From Xenorhabdus budapestensis (GTDB taxonomy: Bacteria; Pseudomonadota; Gammaproteobacteria; Enterobacterales; Enterobacteriaceae), in assembly GCF_002632465.1 (NCBI RefSeq), contig NZ_NIBS01000014.1, forward strand, positions 1-64,000: a DNA stretch of 64,000 bases, read 5' to 3'. This document shows positions 28,875 to 39,370 of the stretch, piece after piece; positions within the stretch are counted from its first letter, which is position 1; the number at the start of each line of letters is the position of its first letter. Under the pieces are notes generated by a model. The model ran no database searches. It saw only the letters and a list, made by a program, of their open reading frames with translations, and was not told the DNA's origin. The position numbers and the translations under genes were made by a program.

Positions 28875-29426
28875 ATGGCTGGACATCACTATCAACAACT
28901 GATTGAAATTTTTGATAATTGCTTTAGCGATGATTATAACACCCGTTTGATAAAAGGTGATAATGAGCCGGTTTATCTGCCCGCAGATGAAGAGGTAGTT
29001 TATAATCGGGTTGTGTTTGCCCATGGTTTTTACGCCAGTGGATTGCACGAAATTTCGCATTGGTGTATTGCGGGTAAAGAACGTCGCAAATTGGTTGATT
29101 TTGGTTACTGGTATTGCCCTGACGGTCGTGATGCTCAGACTCAAGCGGAATTTGAGAAAGTCGAAGTTAAACCACAAGCATTAGAATGGTTATTTTGTGT
29201 AGCTGCTGGTTTTCCTTTCAACATTAGTTGCGATAATTTGGATGGCGATTTTGAGCCGGATCGTTTTGCTTTTCAGCGGAAAGTTCATGCGCAAGCCATG
29301 ACATATCTTGAAAACGGAATACCCATCCGTGCAGCACGCTTTCTTCATGCACTGCAATCGTTTTACAATACGCCTCCACTAAAAGCAGTACATTTCCCTT
29401 ACCCGGAAGATCCTTTTGCTGACTAA
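28875..29426 (+). CDS. epmC: EpmC elongation factor P hydroxylase
   Basis: EpmC (YfcM) hydroxylates the beta-lysylated Lys of EF-P. The metal site is likely in GFYASGLHEISHWCIAGKER (His-Glu-x-x-His). YLPADEEVVYNRVVFAH, FGYWYCPDGRDAQTQAEFE and CDNLDGDFEPDRFAFQRKVH are almost identical to E. coli. It has 183 residues. It implies that the strain also uses EpmA/EpmB modification of EF-P. It lies in the same transcription unit as yfcA and yfcL. Confidence 0.95.
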   Translation: MAGHHYQQLIEIFDNCFSDDYNTRLIKGDNEPVYLPADEEVVYNRVVFAHGFYASGLHEISHWCIAGKERRKLVDFGYWYCPDGRDAQTQAEFEKVEVKPQALEWLFCVAAGFPFNISCDNLDGDFEPDRFAFQRKVHAQAMTYLENGIPIRAARFLHALQSFYNTPPLKAVHFPYPEDPFAD

Positions 29427-29449
29427 TATTGATTTTTTGAGGAAAAACA

Positions 29450-29737
29450 ATGCTCGCAGAGTTTGAAACACGCATTCTGGCATATATAGATGATATGGTT
29501 GAACATGCCAGTGATGACGAATTATTTGCTGGTGGATACCTCCGCGGGCATCTGACGCTGGCTGTTGCCGAATTGGAACAAGAAGGCACTAATACTATTG
29601 AACAGCTTCACCTGCGTGTAGAAGAAAGTGTCCATAAAGCGATTAAGGCGGGAGAATTGACGCCACCGGATCAAGTTTTAGTTTTGACGACCTGGCAAAA
29701 GCTATTGGCAAAACTTCTGGACAGTGTGAAAGCGTGA
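29450..29737 (+). CDS. yfcL: YfcL family protein
   Basis: This 95-residue conserved protein of unknown function has [20 protein letters not shown] and [20 protein letters not shown], a close match to E. coli YfcL. It is all-helical and acidic. It ends the aroC-side operon: a good terminator follows its stop. GAGG lies nine bases before the ATG. Confidence 0.93.
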   Translation: MLAEFETRILAYIDDMVEHASDDELFAGGYLRGHLTLAVAELEQEGTNTIEQLHLRVEESVHKAIKAGELTPPDQVLVLTTWQKLLAKLLDSVKA

Positions 29738-29762
29738 TTTATTGATGCTGAAATTATTTCTT

Positions 29763-29789
29763 GGGGCTGTTTTTCAGCCCTTATTTTTT
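29763..29789 (+). terminator. Terminator after yfcL
   Basis: GGGCTG and CAGCCC arms around a T-loop, followed by TTATTTTTT. Confidence 0.88.
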
Positions 29790-30388
29790 GTTCAGGTAAA
29801 GTAAACCTCAATGTTCGGTTACATAAAAATTCGCAATAGCTCGCAATAACTATAATAAACTGAAAAGTGTAAATCTTTATTGATCATTTTATAGTGTATA
29901 TAGATTAAGATAATGTGGTTAGCAGAATTACTTAGAGGGTTTTTAAATCATATTTTGTGTGACGCCGTTCTTTTTGAGGAGATTAAAATAATTATGTTAT
30001 TAGTAGAACGCGTGATGATTAAAAAAATTAATGATGGTAAAGTTTAGGTTACAGTTTAGTAAATAATTAGGTGTTTTTTTAGTTGTATATCCAATAATTT
30101 CTGGATTGCCTCAATAAAGGGAAGATATGGGTACTCTACCAGAGTAATTGGAGAGGAAATTTAATTTTAGAAATGCGATTAAATAAAAAATAGAGCACGT
30201 AATTCATAATAAATAGGATGAATTATCTGTGAAAGTTCAGAATTGAAAAGGATATTTCAGGAGATAACACTATGGGATTGGGAAGTTGCTCTGTGCGAAG
30301 TGGATATGGATTTTATACTGATGATAAGATGTTTTTGTTACCTGAATCGATAAGTTTTAGTGCGTCAAGACGGAGGGGAAGACAAAAT
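29790..30388. other. AT-rich insert without a clear gene
   Basis: About 600 bases between yfcL and the coiled-coil gene, where E. coli has none. A 17-codon frame at 29995 (MLLVERVMIKKINDGKV) with GAGGAG upstream is too short to judge. The longer reading of the next gene from 30272 also falls here but has no family support. The composition suggests a past insertion. Confidence 0.4.
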
Positions 30389-30748
30389 ATGAACCTACAA
30401 TTGGAAAAAAGATTTGAAAACCTGGAAATAGATGTTTCTCAGTTAAAGATAGATGTTTCATTGTTAAAAACAGATGTTTCACAGTTAAAAGAAGATGTCT
30501 CACTGTTAAAAACAGATGTCTCACAATTAAAAATAGATGTGGAAGTTATAAAATCCAACTATGCGACAAAAGCTGATATTGAATCAGTAAAGGCACTGAT
30601 TCATAATGAAATAACATCTGTAAATAAAGAAATGTCATCTGTATATAAGGAAGTATCAGATAAAATAACAGCTCAAACTAAGTGGATGGTAACAGTGATG
30701 TTTGGTTTTTCTGGTATTATTATCGCAGCAATGAAATTTATGCTTTGA
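30389..30748 (+). CDS. Coiled-coil protein with heptad repeats and C-terminal membrane anchor
   Basis: This is an unrecognised small protein (119 residues from ATG 30389; GGAGGGG upstream). Residues 10-55 are a run of seven-residue units of the type DVSQLKI/DVSLLKT/DVSQLKE, repeated at DNA level as 21-base units, forming a parallel coiled coil. VIKSNYATKADIESVKALIH follows, and the end WMVTVMFGFSGIIIAAMKFM is a single membrane helix. The layout is like DUF1640-type and phage hemolysin-XhlA-type proteins. Its function is unknown. Position between yfcL and mnmC is not conserved in E. coli, so it is an insertion. Confidence 0.7.
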   Translation: MNLQLEKRFENLEIDVSQLKIDVSLLKTDVSQLKEDVSLLKTDVSQLKIDVEVIKSNYATKADIESVKALIHNEITSVNKEMSSVYKEVSDKITAQTKWMVTVMFGFSGIIIAAMKFML

Positions 30749-30860
30749 ATAGCTTTGTGAGTCAATGAACTGACATGTTTTTAATTCTTATTTATTAGTG
30801 TAATATTTATTTCAATGTTATTAATATGACTATAAAATAAATAAGTTGTCAGGGTAAGTT

Positions 30861-31379
30861 ATGTTTACTATTCGTCGTACACAAACATCAGATATAAGTC
30901 AATTACCTGCAATTGAATATTCTGCTGCACAGTTGTTTCGTTTTATACCTGATTTGGCCTGGATTGCTGATGGTCATGTAAAAATGGAACAACAACATTT
31001 GGAATATATTGCTCAGGATAATAGCTGGGTAGCTTTGAGAGATAAGGAGCATCCGATAGGCTTTATTCTGGCTAAACCTTTGGGTGATGGACTGCATATC
31101 TTTGAACTGTCTGTGCATGGAGATTGGCAGAGAAGGGGAATAGGTAAAGCATTAATAGAAACAGTTATTCAGGTTGCTAAACAACGTAAACTACAGGCTG
31201 TAACCTTGACGACTTTCCGTCATGTCAGTTGGAATGCTCCCTTTTATCAACGACTGGGATTTTCCATTTTAGAACCTCAGCAGATGAGTGAAGTATTGGA
31301 ACAGATTTTACAAGATGAAATTAAATATGGGTTTTCGGCAGTTCAGCGTTGTGCAATGAAACGCTCAGTGATTACATGA
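30861..31379 (+). CDS. GNAT-family N-acetyltransferase
   Basis: This 172-residue acetyltransferase has an N-terminal FTIRRTQTSDISQLPAIEYS, the acetyl-CoA loop VHGDWQRRGIGKALIETVIQ (R-R-G-I-G-K), and WNAPFYQRLGFSILE near the end (motif B). The acceptor is unknown. It may modify small molecules, as it is neither RimI-like nor clearly linked to the neighbours. It lies alone in the yfcL-mnmC gap, followed by a short T-rich region. Confidence 0.87.
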   Translation: MFTIRRTQTSDISQLPAIEYSAAQLFRFIPDLAWIADGHVKMEQQHLEYIAQDNSWVALRDKEHPIGFILAKPLGDGLHIFELSVHGDWQRRGIGKALIETVIQVAKQRKLQAVTLTTFRHVSWNAPFYQRLGFSILEPQQMSEVLEQILQDEIKYGFSAVQRCAMKRSVIT

Positions 31380-31534
31380 GAAAGCTACAATTAAATTTTA
31401 ATCGTTTTAATTAATGTGGGTTCAGTAGCATCAGGCATAATTTTGTTATGCCTGATGCAAATTGGGGTTTATGCGTGCGTAGTAAAACTTCAGTCTTTGC
31501 GACATCCTCTTTAGGGCGGTGAGGATGTCAAAAA

Positions 31535-33595
31535 TTAAGGTTTTTCTGCTTTCACTTTTTTACCGCGTAACAGCTTTCTGACCCAGAAACGATTCGGATG
31601 CAAGGCTGCTAATGTTTCATCATCAAATGGTAAGGCTTCATTAAATACTTGCCCTGCAAGTAATTCAGCACTTAAAGGAGCAGAGCACAAACCACGTGAA
31701 CCTAATGCACCAATAACAAATAAATCAGGGTAACGAGGTGATTCGTCTATTTTCTCCCTGGATTGTATCTGTTGAGGTAAATCGGCATACTTTGCCATAA
31801 TTTCACTGAGAACAGGTACATTGCCGACCATTGGCATATGATCCCGAATTACACATCGTATCCCCTGACGGGATTTATCCTCTGAAATGTCAACTTGTTT
31901 TACCCAATCAACATCAGGGAAACACTTCAGGAGACGGTCACGATTCTCCTGCTGTTCGGCAGAAGAATACTGAGTATCTAATTGATCGCGCTGATAACTC
32001 GCCCCAATACAGTGATACTGATTTTTGGGGTTAACGGGAGTCATATAACCATCGTAACACAGCACACTTTTTAGCTGGCTAAGTAGGTCAGTTGTTGGGA
32101 TATGGCTGACTTGACCACGGACTGCGGTAACAGGTAATTTTTCGGTCTGTTCAAATTGAGCCAGGCAATGCCCATTGGCAATGATAACCACTTTGTGGTT
32201 TTTAAGTTGTATTTGTCCCTGATGTTTAATGTGTAGTTGCCAACCATTTTCATATTGAACCAGTCGTATTATTTCGTGGTTGAGATATGTACTCATACCA
32301 CGCTGTTGTGCAAGTTTGATAACTTCTTGAGTCAATTGAGCTGGGTATAACCATCCTCCCTGTGGATAATGGATACCATGATAGTTGACATCTAGTCCGC
32401 TGATTTGACTCAACTGTTGGCGATCCATCCCAGTAGCAATATCTTCCGGCCATGCTGTGTGCAGCATATTGTCGATTTTCTTGCTACTTTTTTCATCGTA
32501 AGCTAATTGGCTAACACCACACCATTGATGCTCAAATAACACATTTTCATTAATCAGTTCATCGTATTGACGACGGGCAAAGGTGAATGCAGAGGTAAAG
32601 AAACGCTCTAATGGATCATGACGACCAGTCAGTAAAGGATAAAGCGCGCCTTGTTGGTTACCTGATGCACCTTGTGCTGGCTGTGTATCCTGACAATATA
32701 GCGTGACTTTTGCACCACGTCGCAGTAAAGCAAGAGCAGTGAATGCACTGGCAATACCTCCGCCAATGATTGCGATATCATCAGTATGATTTGTGCCAGG
32801 GCGGGCAAACCAAGGCATATCAGTTTTGGAGTTGTGAACTGAGGGAGGTAAAATGCCTGTCAGCATCTCTCTCTTATGCCCAAATCCCTTAACTTTTGTG
32901 ACAGTGAAGCCTGCTGTTTGTAGTCCACGGCGTACTAAACCTGCTGATGTGAATGTCGCAAATGTTCCTTCTGGACGAGAAAATTTTGCCATTGCAGTGA
33001 ACAGCTGTTCGCTCCACATTTGTGGGTTTTTGGCGGGAGCAAAACCATCTAAAAACCACGCATCAACTTTACCTGTCAGGTTGGAATTTACTTTGGGCAA
33101 TAGTTCATTTACGTCTCCAAACCAGAGATCCAGAGTAATAGCGCCATTATCCAGAATTAACCGATGACAACCTGCGAGTGGTAAAGGCCACTGCTGACAT
33201 AATTCTTCAGAAAACTTCTGAAGCTCTGGCCAGCGTTGATGTGCACTTTTTAGGTCAGCGATTTTTAATGGATATTTTTCAAAACTAATATAGTGCAGCC
33301 TTTTTAGCGTAGCGTCTGGGTGTTGCTGTTTGAACTCTGAAAAAGACTGCCAGAGTGCAAGGAAATTTAGCCCAGTACCGAATCCGGTTTCGGTAATGAC
33401 GCAATCAGAACGGCAATGTGTGCTAAAACGTTGGGGAAAATGATTGCCTTTTAAAAATACATATATGGTTTCTTCTAACCCATCTTGATTTGAGAAATAA
33501 ACATCATCAAATTGCTTAGAAATAGGTGTGCCTTGTTCATTCCAGCTTAGGGTTGCGCTACTGATAGCACTGTTTTGCACAATACTGTTGTTCAA
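31535..33595 (-). CDS. mnmC: MnmC bifunctional tRNA 5-methylaminomethyl-2-thiouridine enzyme
   Basis: MnmC completes mnm5s2U34 in tRNA. The C-terminal FAD domain removes the carboxymethyl group from cmnm5U and the N-terminal SAM domain methylates nm5U. Methylase: [54 protein letters not shown]. Oxidase: [33 protein letters not shown] and [20 protein letters not shown]. No in-frame ATG precedes the methylase domain. Candidate starts are TTG 33691, TTG 33595 (weak AGG upstream, chosen here) and GTG 33580. The last would give the same N-terminal length as E. coli. It is divergent from fabB. Confidence 0.92.
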   Translation of the reverse strand: MNNSIVQNSAISSATLSWNEQGTPISKQFDDVYFSNQDGLEETIYVFLKGNHFPQRFSTHCRSDCVITETGFGTGLNFLALWQSFSEFKQQHPDATLKRLHYISFEKYPLKIADLKSAHQRWPELQKFSEELCQQWPLPLAGCHRLILDNGAITLDLWFGDVNELLPKVNSNLTGKVDAWFLDGFAPAKNPQMWSEQLFTAMAKFSRPEGTFATFTSAGLVRRGLQTAGFTVTKVKGFGHKREMLTGILPPSVHNSKTDMPWFARPGTNHTDDIAIIGGGIASAFTALALLRRGAKVTLYCQDTQPAQGASGNQQGALYPLLTGRHDPLERFFTSAFTFARRQYDELINENVLFEHQWCGVSQLAYDEKSSKKIDNMLHTAWPEDIATGMDRQQLSQISGLDVNYHGIHYPQGGWLYPAQLTQEVIKLAQQRGMSTYLNHEIIRLVQYENGWQLHIKHQGQIQLKNHKVVIIANGHCLAQFEQTEKLPVTAVRGQVSHIPTTDLLSQLKSVLCYDGYMTPVNPKNQYHCIGASYQRDQLDTQYSSAEQQENRDRLLKCFPDVDWVKQVDISEDKSRQGIRCVIRDHMPMVGNVPVLSEIMAKYADLPQQIQSREKIDESPRYPDLFVIGALGSRGLCSAPLSAELLAGQVFNEALPFDDETLAALHPNRFWVRKLLRGKKVKAEKP

Positions 33596-33707
33596 AATAA
33601 GGCCTGTATTGTTGAGAATAATAGAGGATTTTAACGGTCTTGATGCTGTTACACCACTTATGAGCAATCTTAAAGTCTGGGTTATGATCAATTGTTCATG
33701 ATTTTTA

Positions 33708-33724
33708 TCCTGATCGGACTTGTT
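33708..33724. promoter_or_regulatory. FadR-like site in the fabB promoter
   Basis: CTGATCGGACTTGT matches the FadR core CTGGTCNGACCNGT with three mismatches. FadR activates fabB in E. coli from a site just upstream of the FabR palindrome, as found here. Confidence 0.55.
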
Positions 33725-33725
33725 C

Positions 33726-33743
33726 AGCGTACAAGTGTACGCT
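33726..33743. promoter_or_regulatory. FabR operator
   Basis: AGCGTACAAGTGTACGCT is a perfect inverted repeat with a two-base centre and equals the FabR consensus AGCGTACANNTGTNCGCT. FabR represses fabB (and fabA) according to the unsaturated acyl-ACP pool. It lies 50 bases before the fabB ATG. Confidence 0.85.
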
Positions 33744-33792
33744 AAAGTGCGAGAAGGAAATCCCGTAGGTAAACATATTGGTGAGGTAATTA

Positions 33793-35007
33793 ATGAAACG
33801 AGCAGTAATCACTGGTTTGGGCATTGTATCTAGTATTGGTAATAACCAGGAAGAGGTGCTGAAATCTCTGAAAGAAGGCCGTTCCGGGATAACTTTTTCC
33901 GAAGAATTCAAAGAAATGGGGCTTCGCAGTCACGTATGGGGGAATGTCAAACTGGATACAACGGGTTTGATTGACCGTAAAACACAGCGTTTTATGAGCG
34001 ATGCTTCTGTTTATGCTTATCTGGCGATGGATGAGGCAATCAAAGATTCTGGTCTTTCCGATGAGCAGGTTTCTAATTTACGTACAGGGCTGGTTGTCGG
34101 CTCTGGTGGTGGTTCTCCACATAATCAGGTTGTCTGTGCGGATGGTATGCGTGCCCGCGGTTTACGAGGAGTTGGGCCTTATATGGTGACACGGACAATG
34201 GCCTCCGGCGTTTCCGCCTGCCTGGCAACACCGTTCAAAATTAAAGGCGTAAGTTACTCTATCAGTTCTGCTTGTTCGACTTCTGCACACTGCATTGGTC
34301 ATGCCGTTGAATTAATCCAGCTTGGTAAACAGGACGTTATTTTTGCCGGTGGTGGTGAAGAACTGAGCTGGGAAATAGCCTGTGAATTTGATGCAATGGG
34401 AGCACTCTCTACCAAATATAATGAAACACCAGACTGTGCTTCCCGTACTTATGATCAAAACCGTGACGGCTTTGTTATTGCTGGCGGTGGCGGTATTGTC
34501 GTTGTTGAAGAATTAGAACACGCATTGGCTCGTGGTGCACATATATATGCTGAGGTTATTGGCTACGGAGCGAATTCAGATGGTTTGGACATGGTTGCAC
34601 CTTCAGGTGAAGGGGCTGTGCGTTGTATGAAAATGGCTCTGGATGGTATTGAAGGTGAGGTGGATTATATTAACACTCATGGCACATCAACACCTGTTGG
34701 CGATTTGAAAGAGCTGGAAGCGATTAGAGAAGTATTTGGTGACAAGACACCAGCTATTTCAGCAACTAAGGCGATGACCGGGCATTCTTTGGGGGCTGCC
34801 GGTGCCCAGGAAGCGATTTACAGTTTATTAATGTTAGAGCATGGAATTATTGCACCAAGTATTAATATTGAAGAGCTGGATGAAAAAGCCCTTGGTATGG
34901 ATATTATTACTGAACCTACCGAACGCGAGCTAAAGACGGTTATGTCTAATAGCTTCGGGTTCGGCGGTACAAATGCCTCTCTGGTAATGCGCAAGTATCT
35001 GAACTGA
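33793..35007 (+). CDS. fabB: FabB 3-oxoacyl-ACP synthase I
   Basis: FabB is the condensing enzyme needed for unsaturated fatty acids; it elongates cis-3-decenoyl-ACP. The active Cys is in [20 protein letters not shown], the two His are in [16 protein letters not shown] and [19 protein letters not shown], and [12 protein letters not shown] closes the fold. It has 404 residues. The promoter carries FabR and FadR sites, annotated separately. It converges with tctA, with a shared hairpin at the ends. Confidence 0.97.
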   Translation: MKRAVITGLGIVSSIGNNQEEVLKSLKEGRSGITFSEEFKEMGLRSHVWGNVKLDTTGLIDRKTQRFMSDASVYAYLAMDEAIKDSGLSDEQVSNLRTGLVVGSGGGSPHNQVVCADGMRARGLRGVGPYMVTRTMASGVSACLATPFKIKGVSYSISSACSTSAHCIGHAVELIQLGKQDVIFAGGGEELSWEIACEFDAMGALSTKYNETPDCASRTYDQNRDGFVIAGGGGIVVVEELEHALARGAHIYAEVIGYGANSDGLDMVAPSGEGAVRCMKMALDGIEGEVDYINTHGTSTPVGDLKELEAIREVFGDKTPAISATKAMTGHSLGAAGAQEAIYSLLMLEHGIIAPSINIEELDEKALGMDIITEPTERELKTVMSNSFGFGGTNASLVMRKYLN

Positions 35008-35044
35008 TTTTCCAAAACTGAAAAGTTTTACCGACCTACATAAA

Positions 35045-35073
35045 AGCCAATTTACCAACTACGTGGATTGGCT
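35045..35073. terminator. Bidirectional hairpin between fabB and tctA
   Basis: AGCCAAT and ATTGGCT arms overlap the last codons of tctA. On the minus strand the stem is followed by TTTT. Confidence 0.55.
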
Positions 35074-36582
35074 ATAAATCTTCTCATTTTTCTTACGTTT
35101 TTTATGAACTACCCGCAAGATAGGTGGGACGATAATAACCAGCGCAGCTAAAACCAACAAAGATTGAGCAATGGTACTGCCCCACAAAATTTCAAAATGA
35201 CCGTTACTGATTGAAAGTGCCCGTCTTAAGTTCTGCTCCAGCATTTCACCTAATACAAACCCTAAAATGAGCGGCGACATTGGAAAGTTCATTTTCCTAA
35301 GAATATAACCGAACACCCCCAGACCGACCATCAACATCAGATCGAATGTTGTACTGTGTATGGCATAAACTCCGACTGCTGAAATGGTGGCTATGGCTGG
35401 CACTAGGAACCACAGGGGGATACTCAACATACGGGTAAACAGCCCAATCATCGGAATGTTCATGATAAGTAAAAGAATATTGGCGATAAGTAGGGCAGCA
35501 ATCAATCCCCAGACTATATCCGGTTGCTCTGTAAACATAGCAGGCCCCGGTGTGATGTTGTAGAGCGTCAGTGCACCTATCATTACGGCTGTAGTACCTG
35601 AACCGGGGACACCCAGAGTAAGCATAGGAATGAATGAACCACATGCTGATGCATTATTGGCTGCTTCAGGTGCGGCCACACCACGGATATCGCCTTTACC
35701 AAATGAATCGCTGTTTCCACTAAGCCGTTTTTCTGTCATGTATGTGATTGCGCTGGCAATTGTTGCTCCGGCACCGGGTAAGATACCAACAAAGAAACCA
35801 ATGACTGAGGAGCGTAATATTGGTCCGGTACAGGTTTGGGCCTCTTTTTTGTTAAATAGTAATCGTCCGGTTTTACTTATTACTTTTTGTCCAGTGGAGG
35901 TGCTCTCAAGCATCAGCAGAATTTCGCTGACAGAGAACAGACCGATTACAACGACAATAAACTGAATGCCATCAGAAAGGTGGACACTATCAAACGTGAA
36001 GCGATAAACCCCAGTATTAGCATCGACTCCTACTGTCGCTAATCCTAACCCAATCAAAGCAGCCAGTAGAGATTTGACAGGGTTCTGGCTCATCATGCTG
36101 CCAAGACAGGCAATCGCAAACACCATCAGAGCAAAATATTCAGCAGGCCCGAACGCCAAAGACCATTTGGCCAGAAGAGGAGCAAACAAAATGATACCAA
36201 CAATGGCTAAGAGTGAACCACAAAATGAGCTGATTGCTGAGATAGACAATGCAACACCAGCTTGCCCCTGTTTTGCCATAGGGTATCCATCAAGAGCGGT
36301 CATAATCGCGGCGGCATCTCCCGGAACATTCAGCAGAATTGAAGATATCCGACCTCCATATTCACAACCAATATAAACCGTTGCCAATAAAATTAAGGCG
36401 GATTCTGCGGGTAATTTCAAGGCAAAAGCTAACGGCAATAAAATGGCAACACCATTTATTGGGCCTAGACCGGGGAGTAAACCAACAACAGTACCAATAA
36501 AGCAGCCTATTAATGCGATAATCAGATTCTTAGGGATTAATGCAACTTCAAAACCTTGTGTCAGGTATATCCAAGTATCCAT
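35059..36582 (-). CDS. tctA: TctA large membrane subunit of a tripartite tricarboxylate transporter
   Basis: This is the twelve-helix permease subunit that moves tricarboxylates (citrate-like) or related acids with cations, fed by the binding protein Tct[21 protein letters not shown] near the start and [20 protein letters not shown] in the middle are the two signature repeats. [20 protein letters not shown] and [17 protein letters not shown] follow. I start it at ATG 36582 (GGAG upstream), giving 507 residues; the frame reaches 36627 without support. It is last in tctC-tctB-tctA. No tctDE two-component pair is seen. Confidence 0.93.
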   Translation of the reverse strand: MDTWIYLTQGFEVALIPKNLIIALIGCFIGTVVGLLPGLGPINGVAILLPLAFALKLPAESALILLATVYIGCEYGGRISSILLNVPGDAAAIMTALDGYPMAKQGQAGVALSISAISSFCGSLLAIVGIILFAPLLAKWSLAFGPAEYFALMVFAIACLGSMMSQNPVKSLLAALIGLGLATVGVDANTGVYRFTFDSVHLSDGIQFIVVVIGLFSVSEILLMLESTSTGQKVISKTGRLLFNKKEAQTCTGPILRSSVIGFFVGILPGAGATIASAITYMTEKRLSGNSDSFGKGDIRGVAAPEAANNASACGSFIPMLTLGVPGSGTTAVMIGALTLYNITPGPAMFTEQPDIVWGLIAALLIANILLLIMNIPMIGLFTRMLSIPLWFLVPAIATISAVGVYAIHSTTFDLMLMVGLGVFGYILRKMNFPMSPLILGFVLGEMLEQNLRRALSISNGHFEILWGSTIAQSLLVLAALVIIVPPILRVVHKKRKKNEKIYSQST

Positions 36583-36592
36583 TTTATTCTCC

Positions 36593-37024
36593 TTACCTGA
36601 ACAGACTACCAATGGGTAGCGTGACATCTAACAGGCGATCAAATACAAAAAAGAGTGATATACCTAAGCTCACACCAGAAATCATTGCGGCGAGGAGTGA
36701 GGCATTAAACAGCAATGCGATGCTGATGGTCAATAATGTCGTCGCCAAAGGAAAGCCTAACCACTCAAATGTTCCTGCATAAAAGACCAGTGAAACAATT
36801 AGCAACAATAAACGGCGCAGCACTTGTGGTGTAGGCCAATGAGTCTTCTCAGTTTTCTTGAATAGCAGTAACAGAGCACATAGCGCCATTAATGAGATAA
36901 TGGCAATCGGGAATGGTCGCGGCCCCAGAGGCTCATAGCTGTATTCACTATGAATACCCCAGCCAATGACTAATCCTATTCCACACAGAGCTAACCAGAT
37001 AGCAGCAAAGATACGATCGCTCAT
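36593..37024 (-). CDS. tctB: TctB small membrane subunit
   Basis: TctB is a 143-residue protein with four membrane segments, the small partner of TctA. DRIFAAIWLALCGIGLVIGW starts it, followed by YEPLGPRPFPIAIISLMALC, typical for TctB. Spacing is 13 bases to tctC and 10 to tctA. Sequence conservation in this family is low; the call rests on size, membrane pattern and position. Confidence 0.9.
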   Translation of the reverse strand: MSDRIFAAIWLALCGIGLVIGWGIHSEYSYEPLGPRPFPIAIISLMALCALLLLFKKTEKTHWPTPQVLRRLLLLIVSLVFYAGTFEWLGFPLATTLLTISIALLFNASLLAAMISGVSLGISLFFVFDRLLDVTLPIGSLFR

Positions 37025-37037
37025 GATGCTATTCCCG

Positions 37038-38012
37038 TTATTTTGCTAAACCAAAGGATTTTGCCATCTCATGGTATTGAGTAACCTGTTTTTGCACATA
37101 GTCATCCAACTCTTTACCTGTCATATTGAATTCGAAAAGACCACGTAGTTCGCGTTGTTTTTTAAATTCATCTGTTTGTTGTAGTTTGTTGAATGTGTCT
37201 ACCCACCATTGATATTGTTCATCAGAAACTTTGGGACCCATGTAAAAACCACGAATAACTGGCCATACGATGTTGTAGCCTTGCTCTTTGGCTGTTGGGA
37301 TATTTGCCAAAGCACCATCAAGCCTTTTATCGGCATAGACAGCAAGAACACGCAGCTTATCACTCGTCAGATAAGGTAAGGTTTCACTGATATCCCCAGA
37401 GAAAACCTGAATATGCTTACCCAGCAGCGCTGTGATTGCTTCACCACCACCTTCAAAGGCGACGTAGCGCATTTTGCGCGGATCAACATCAGCTTGTTTC
37501 GTCAGTAAGGCCGTTTTCATCCAATCCTGACCACCAATGGAAGCTCCGGCACCAAATACGATGCTGGCAGGATCTTTCTGGAATGTATCAATGAGATCTT
37601 TTAAGGTCTTGTAATGAGAGTCTTTGTGAACAGCAATTATACCATAATCAGTACCAACACTGGTCAGCCAGCGCACATCATTCACGTTATAGCGTCCGAA
37701 TTTTCCTTGAGCAAGATTTAACAGAGAGCCACCAGAAAAGGCGACAATAGTGCCGGGTTCGGCAGGCCGTTGGGCAACAATAGCATTATAGGCAACGGCT
37801 CCAACACCTCCGGGCATAAATGTTACCCGCATAGGCGAATCAATAGCTTTGGTATCCAGCAATGAGACTTGCACTAACTTGCAGGTTAAATCGAAGCCAC
37901 CACCGGGTTTAGCAGGGGCAATACATTCAGTTCTGTCAGGGGCATCAATAGCAAAGGTATTGGTACAGAAAAATAAGCCGATAGTAGTTAATAATGTTTT
38001 GAGTATCTTCAT
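37038..38012 (-). CDS. tctC: TctC periplasmic solute-binding protein
   Basis: This is the binding subunit of the tripartite tricarboxylate transporter: a Bug-type Venus flytrap protein. A signal peptide (KILKTLLTTIGLFFCTNTFA) is followed by the conserved ECIAPAKPGGGFDLTC. MTFMPGGVGAVAYNAI-like and FGAGASIGGQDWMKTALL match the carboxylate-binding loops. It has 324 residues, with AGGA before the ATG. It is first in the operon; the substrate is unproven. Presence beside fabB is not seen in E. coli and suggests a lineage-specific insert. Confidence 0.93.
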   Translation of the reverse strand: MKILKTLLTTIGLFFCTNTFAIDAPDRTECIAPAKPGGGFDLTCKLVQVSLLDTKAIDSPMRVTFMPGGVGAVAYNAIVAQRPAEPGTIVAFSGGSLLNLAQGKFGRYNVNDVRWLTSVGTDYGIIAVHKDSHYKTLKDLIDTFQKDPASIVFGAGASIGGQDWMKTALLTKQADVDPRKMRYVAFEGGGEAITALLGKHIQVFSGDISETLPYLTSDKLRVLAVYADKRLDGALANIPTAKEQGYNIVWPVIRGFYMGPKVSDEQYQWWVDTFNKLQQTDEFKKQRELRGLFEFNMTGKELDDYVQKQVTQYHEMAKSFGLAK

Positions 38013-38401
38013 TTTTTATTCCTTACATAGCACCAGTGATGGAAACAATTTTATAAATTCCCGGTACATTATTATTTATAGAACCGAAATATTCTATTAA
38101 CAGAAAAAAGTGTCTGGATGTGACATTAATCACTTAATTTGAAAGATGTTGATTTTTTAAATGCCTCAAGGTTTTTTGAAGTTATGTAATATGATTACTG
38201 AAAGTGACTTTGCATACTTGTAGTATTTTCAGAATATAAAATAATTTTTAAAAAATTAATAGGAATATGTTTGTTTTAGATATTTATCTAAATAATTTTG
38301 ATATTAATAAAAATAAATTTATGGATTATAAATGTTTTTGTAATTCGTTGTATTCATTGAGGGTAATAACATCCATACTAAAATTATATATGGGGCCTAG
38401 A
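38013..38401. other. Divergent AT-rich region upstream of tctC
   Basis: It holds the tctC promoter on the minus strand, though I see no clear consensus boxes or operator. The plus strand from 38267 is open in the frame of the next gene but its composition (over 75% AT) and amino acids look non-coding. Confidence 0.4.
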
Positions 38402-39370
38402 ATGATTAAAGTAACATTACTGACTTTTTCTGGACTGGAAGATTATTACTGGTATTACTATGATCTTGATTATGAAATGAACTCAAGATGGTTACTAGGG
38501 CTATTCAGGGATAATATTAAGGGAATTAACTTTGGAGAAACTTGTGGAAAACTTGGATTCTCTGGTTTTTTAGTCGAAATTGATGGCACTGAACAGACAA
38601 TAGCACATAGTTATGGGTTGACTAATTCTTTTTATGTATGTGATGGAAGAGCCTTTGATCTTTATCAAAGTAGATATCTTGGCTTCGCTTTAATGGAGTC
38701 CTCTAAGCAAAACAGTAACCTTAAGGCCGCAATATTTCAGGATATAATTAATCTTCAGCAAGATACTTCCGATTGTTCTGAGGGAGGCGATCCAGATGAA
38801 GATCTGCATAATGAAAAAAGATATACTTTACACGATGCAAATAGTGATGAACTCTATACAGTAAATATTGTGAGTCCGAAAACGGGTAAGTTGATTGCTG
38901 TACAAGCGGGCTTGTTCAATACAAATTTCTGGACTACACCTGAAAAGCAGAAGTTACATAACTGTTATTCTTACGCCTGTAATTATGCAGGTGGGAGCTA
39001 TTCTCAACCGGGAGGGAATACCGAGAAACTCCGACAAGAACGTACTATGAAAGTTGTTATAGATGGCGCAATTTCAGATGGATTAGTTATGTTGGATGAT
39101 TATCGAAATGAAAGAGACTACCCGAACCATGTTGTAGCACTTTTTACTACTGACGATTATGCGGATGACTGGGACTACCATTGGTATAGATTGGTTTTAA
39201 ATAATAAGCACGAACGTTCCCATATGTGGGCTCATAAACCAGGGAGAATGTCAGTCAGAAAAACGGATAATAAGAATGAAATTATAAAAGATCCCCGTAA
39301 TGCAGAACGCGGAAAATATACCCAATTCGGAGGATATTTTAGAGTAAATAATCAAGTAAAAATAAAATAG
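38402..39370 (+). CDS. Hypothetical protein with NCYxYAxN and DYHWYR motifs
   Basis: This is a 322-residue protein if started at ATG 38402; the open frame begins at 38267. I cannot name it. The C-terminal 140 residues have the order HNCYSYACNYAGGSYSQPGG (Cys188), DGLVMLDDY, NHVVALFTTDD, DWDYHWYRLV (His260), HMWAHKPGRMS and KDPRNAERGKYTQFGGYFRV. This combination recurs in uncharacterised bacterial proteins and looks like a Cys-His hydrolase. The N-terminal half (GFSGFLVEIDG, AHSYGLTNSFYV) is different and could be a second domain. Low GC and an isolated place between tct and a transporter suggest acquisition; a host-interaction or toxin role is speculation. Confidence 0.65.
   Translation: MIKVTLLTFSGLEDYYWYYYDLDYEMNSRWLLGLFRDNIKGINFGETCGKLGFSGFLVEIDGTEQTIAHSYGLTNSFYVCDGRAFDLYQSRYLGFALMESSKQNSNLKAAIFQDIINLQQDTSDCSEGGDPDEDLHNEKRYTLHDANSDELYTVNIVSPKTGKLIAVQAGLFNTNFWTTPEKQKLHNCYSYACNYAGGSYSQPGGNTEKLRQERTMKVVIDGAISDGLVMLDDYRNERDYPNHVVALFTTDDYADDWDYHWYRLVLNNKHERSHMWAHKPGRMSVRKTDNKNEIIKDPRNAERGKYTQFGGYFRVNNQVKIK

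Noticed and set aside
30272..30388. N-terminal extension of the coiled-coil protein
   Set aside because: The 39 extra residues have no heptads or family likeness; the ATG at 30389 has GGAGGGG upstream and begins the regular protein.
30416..30540. Repeated 21-base units as a possible CRISPR array
   Set aside because: Units are contiguous without spacers and lie in frame in a protein coding a coiled coil.
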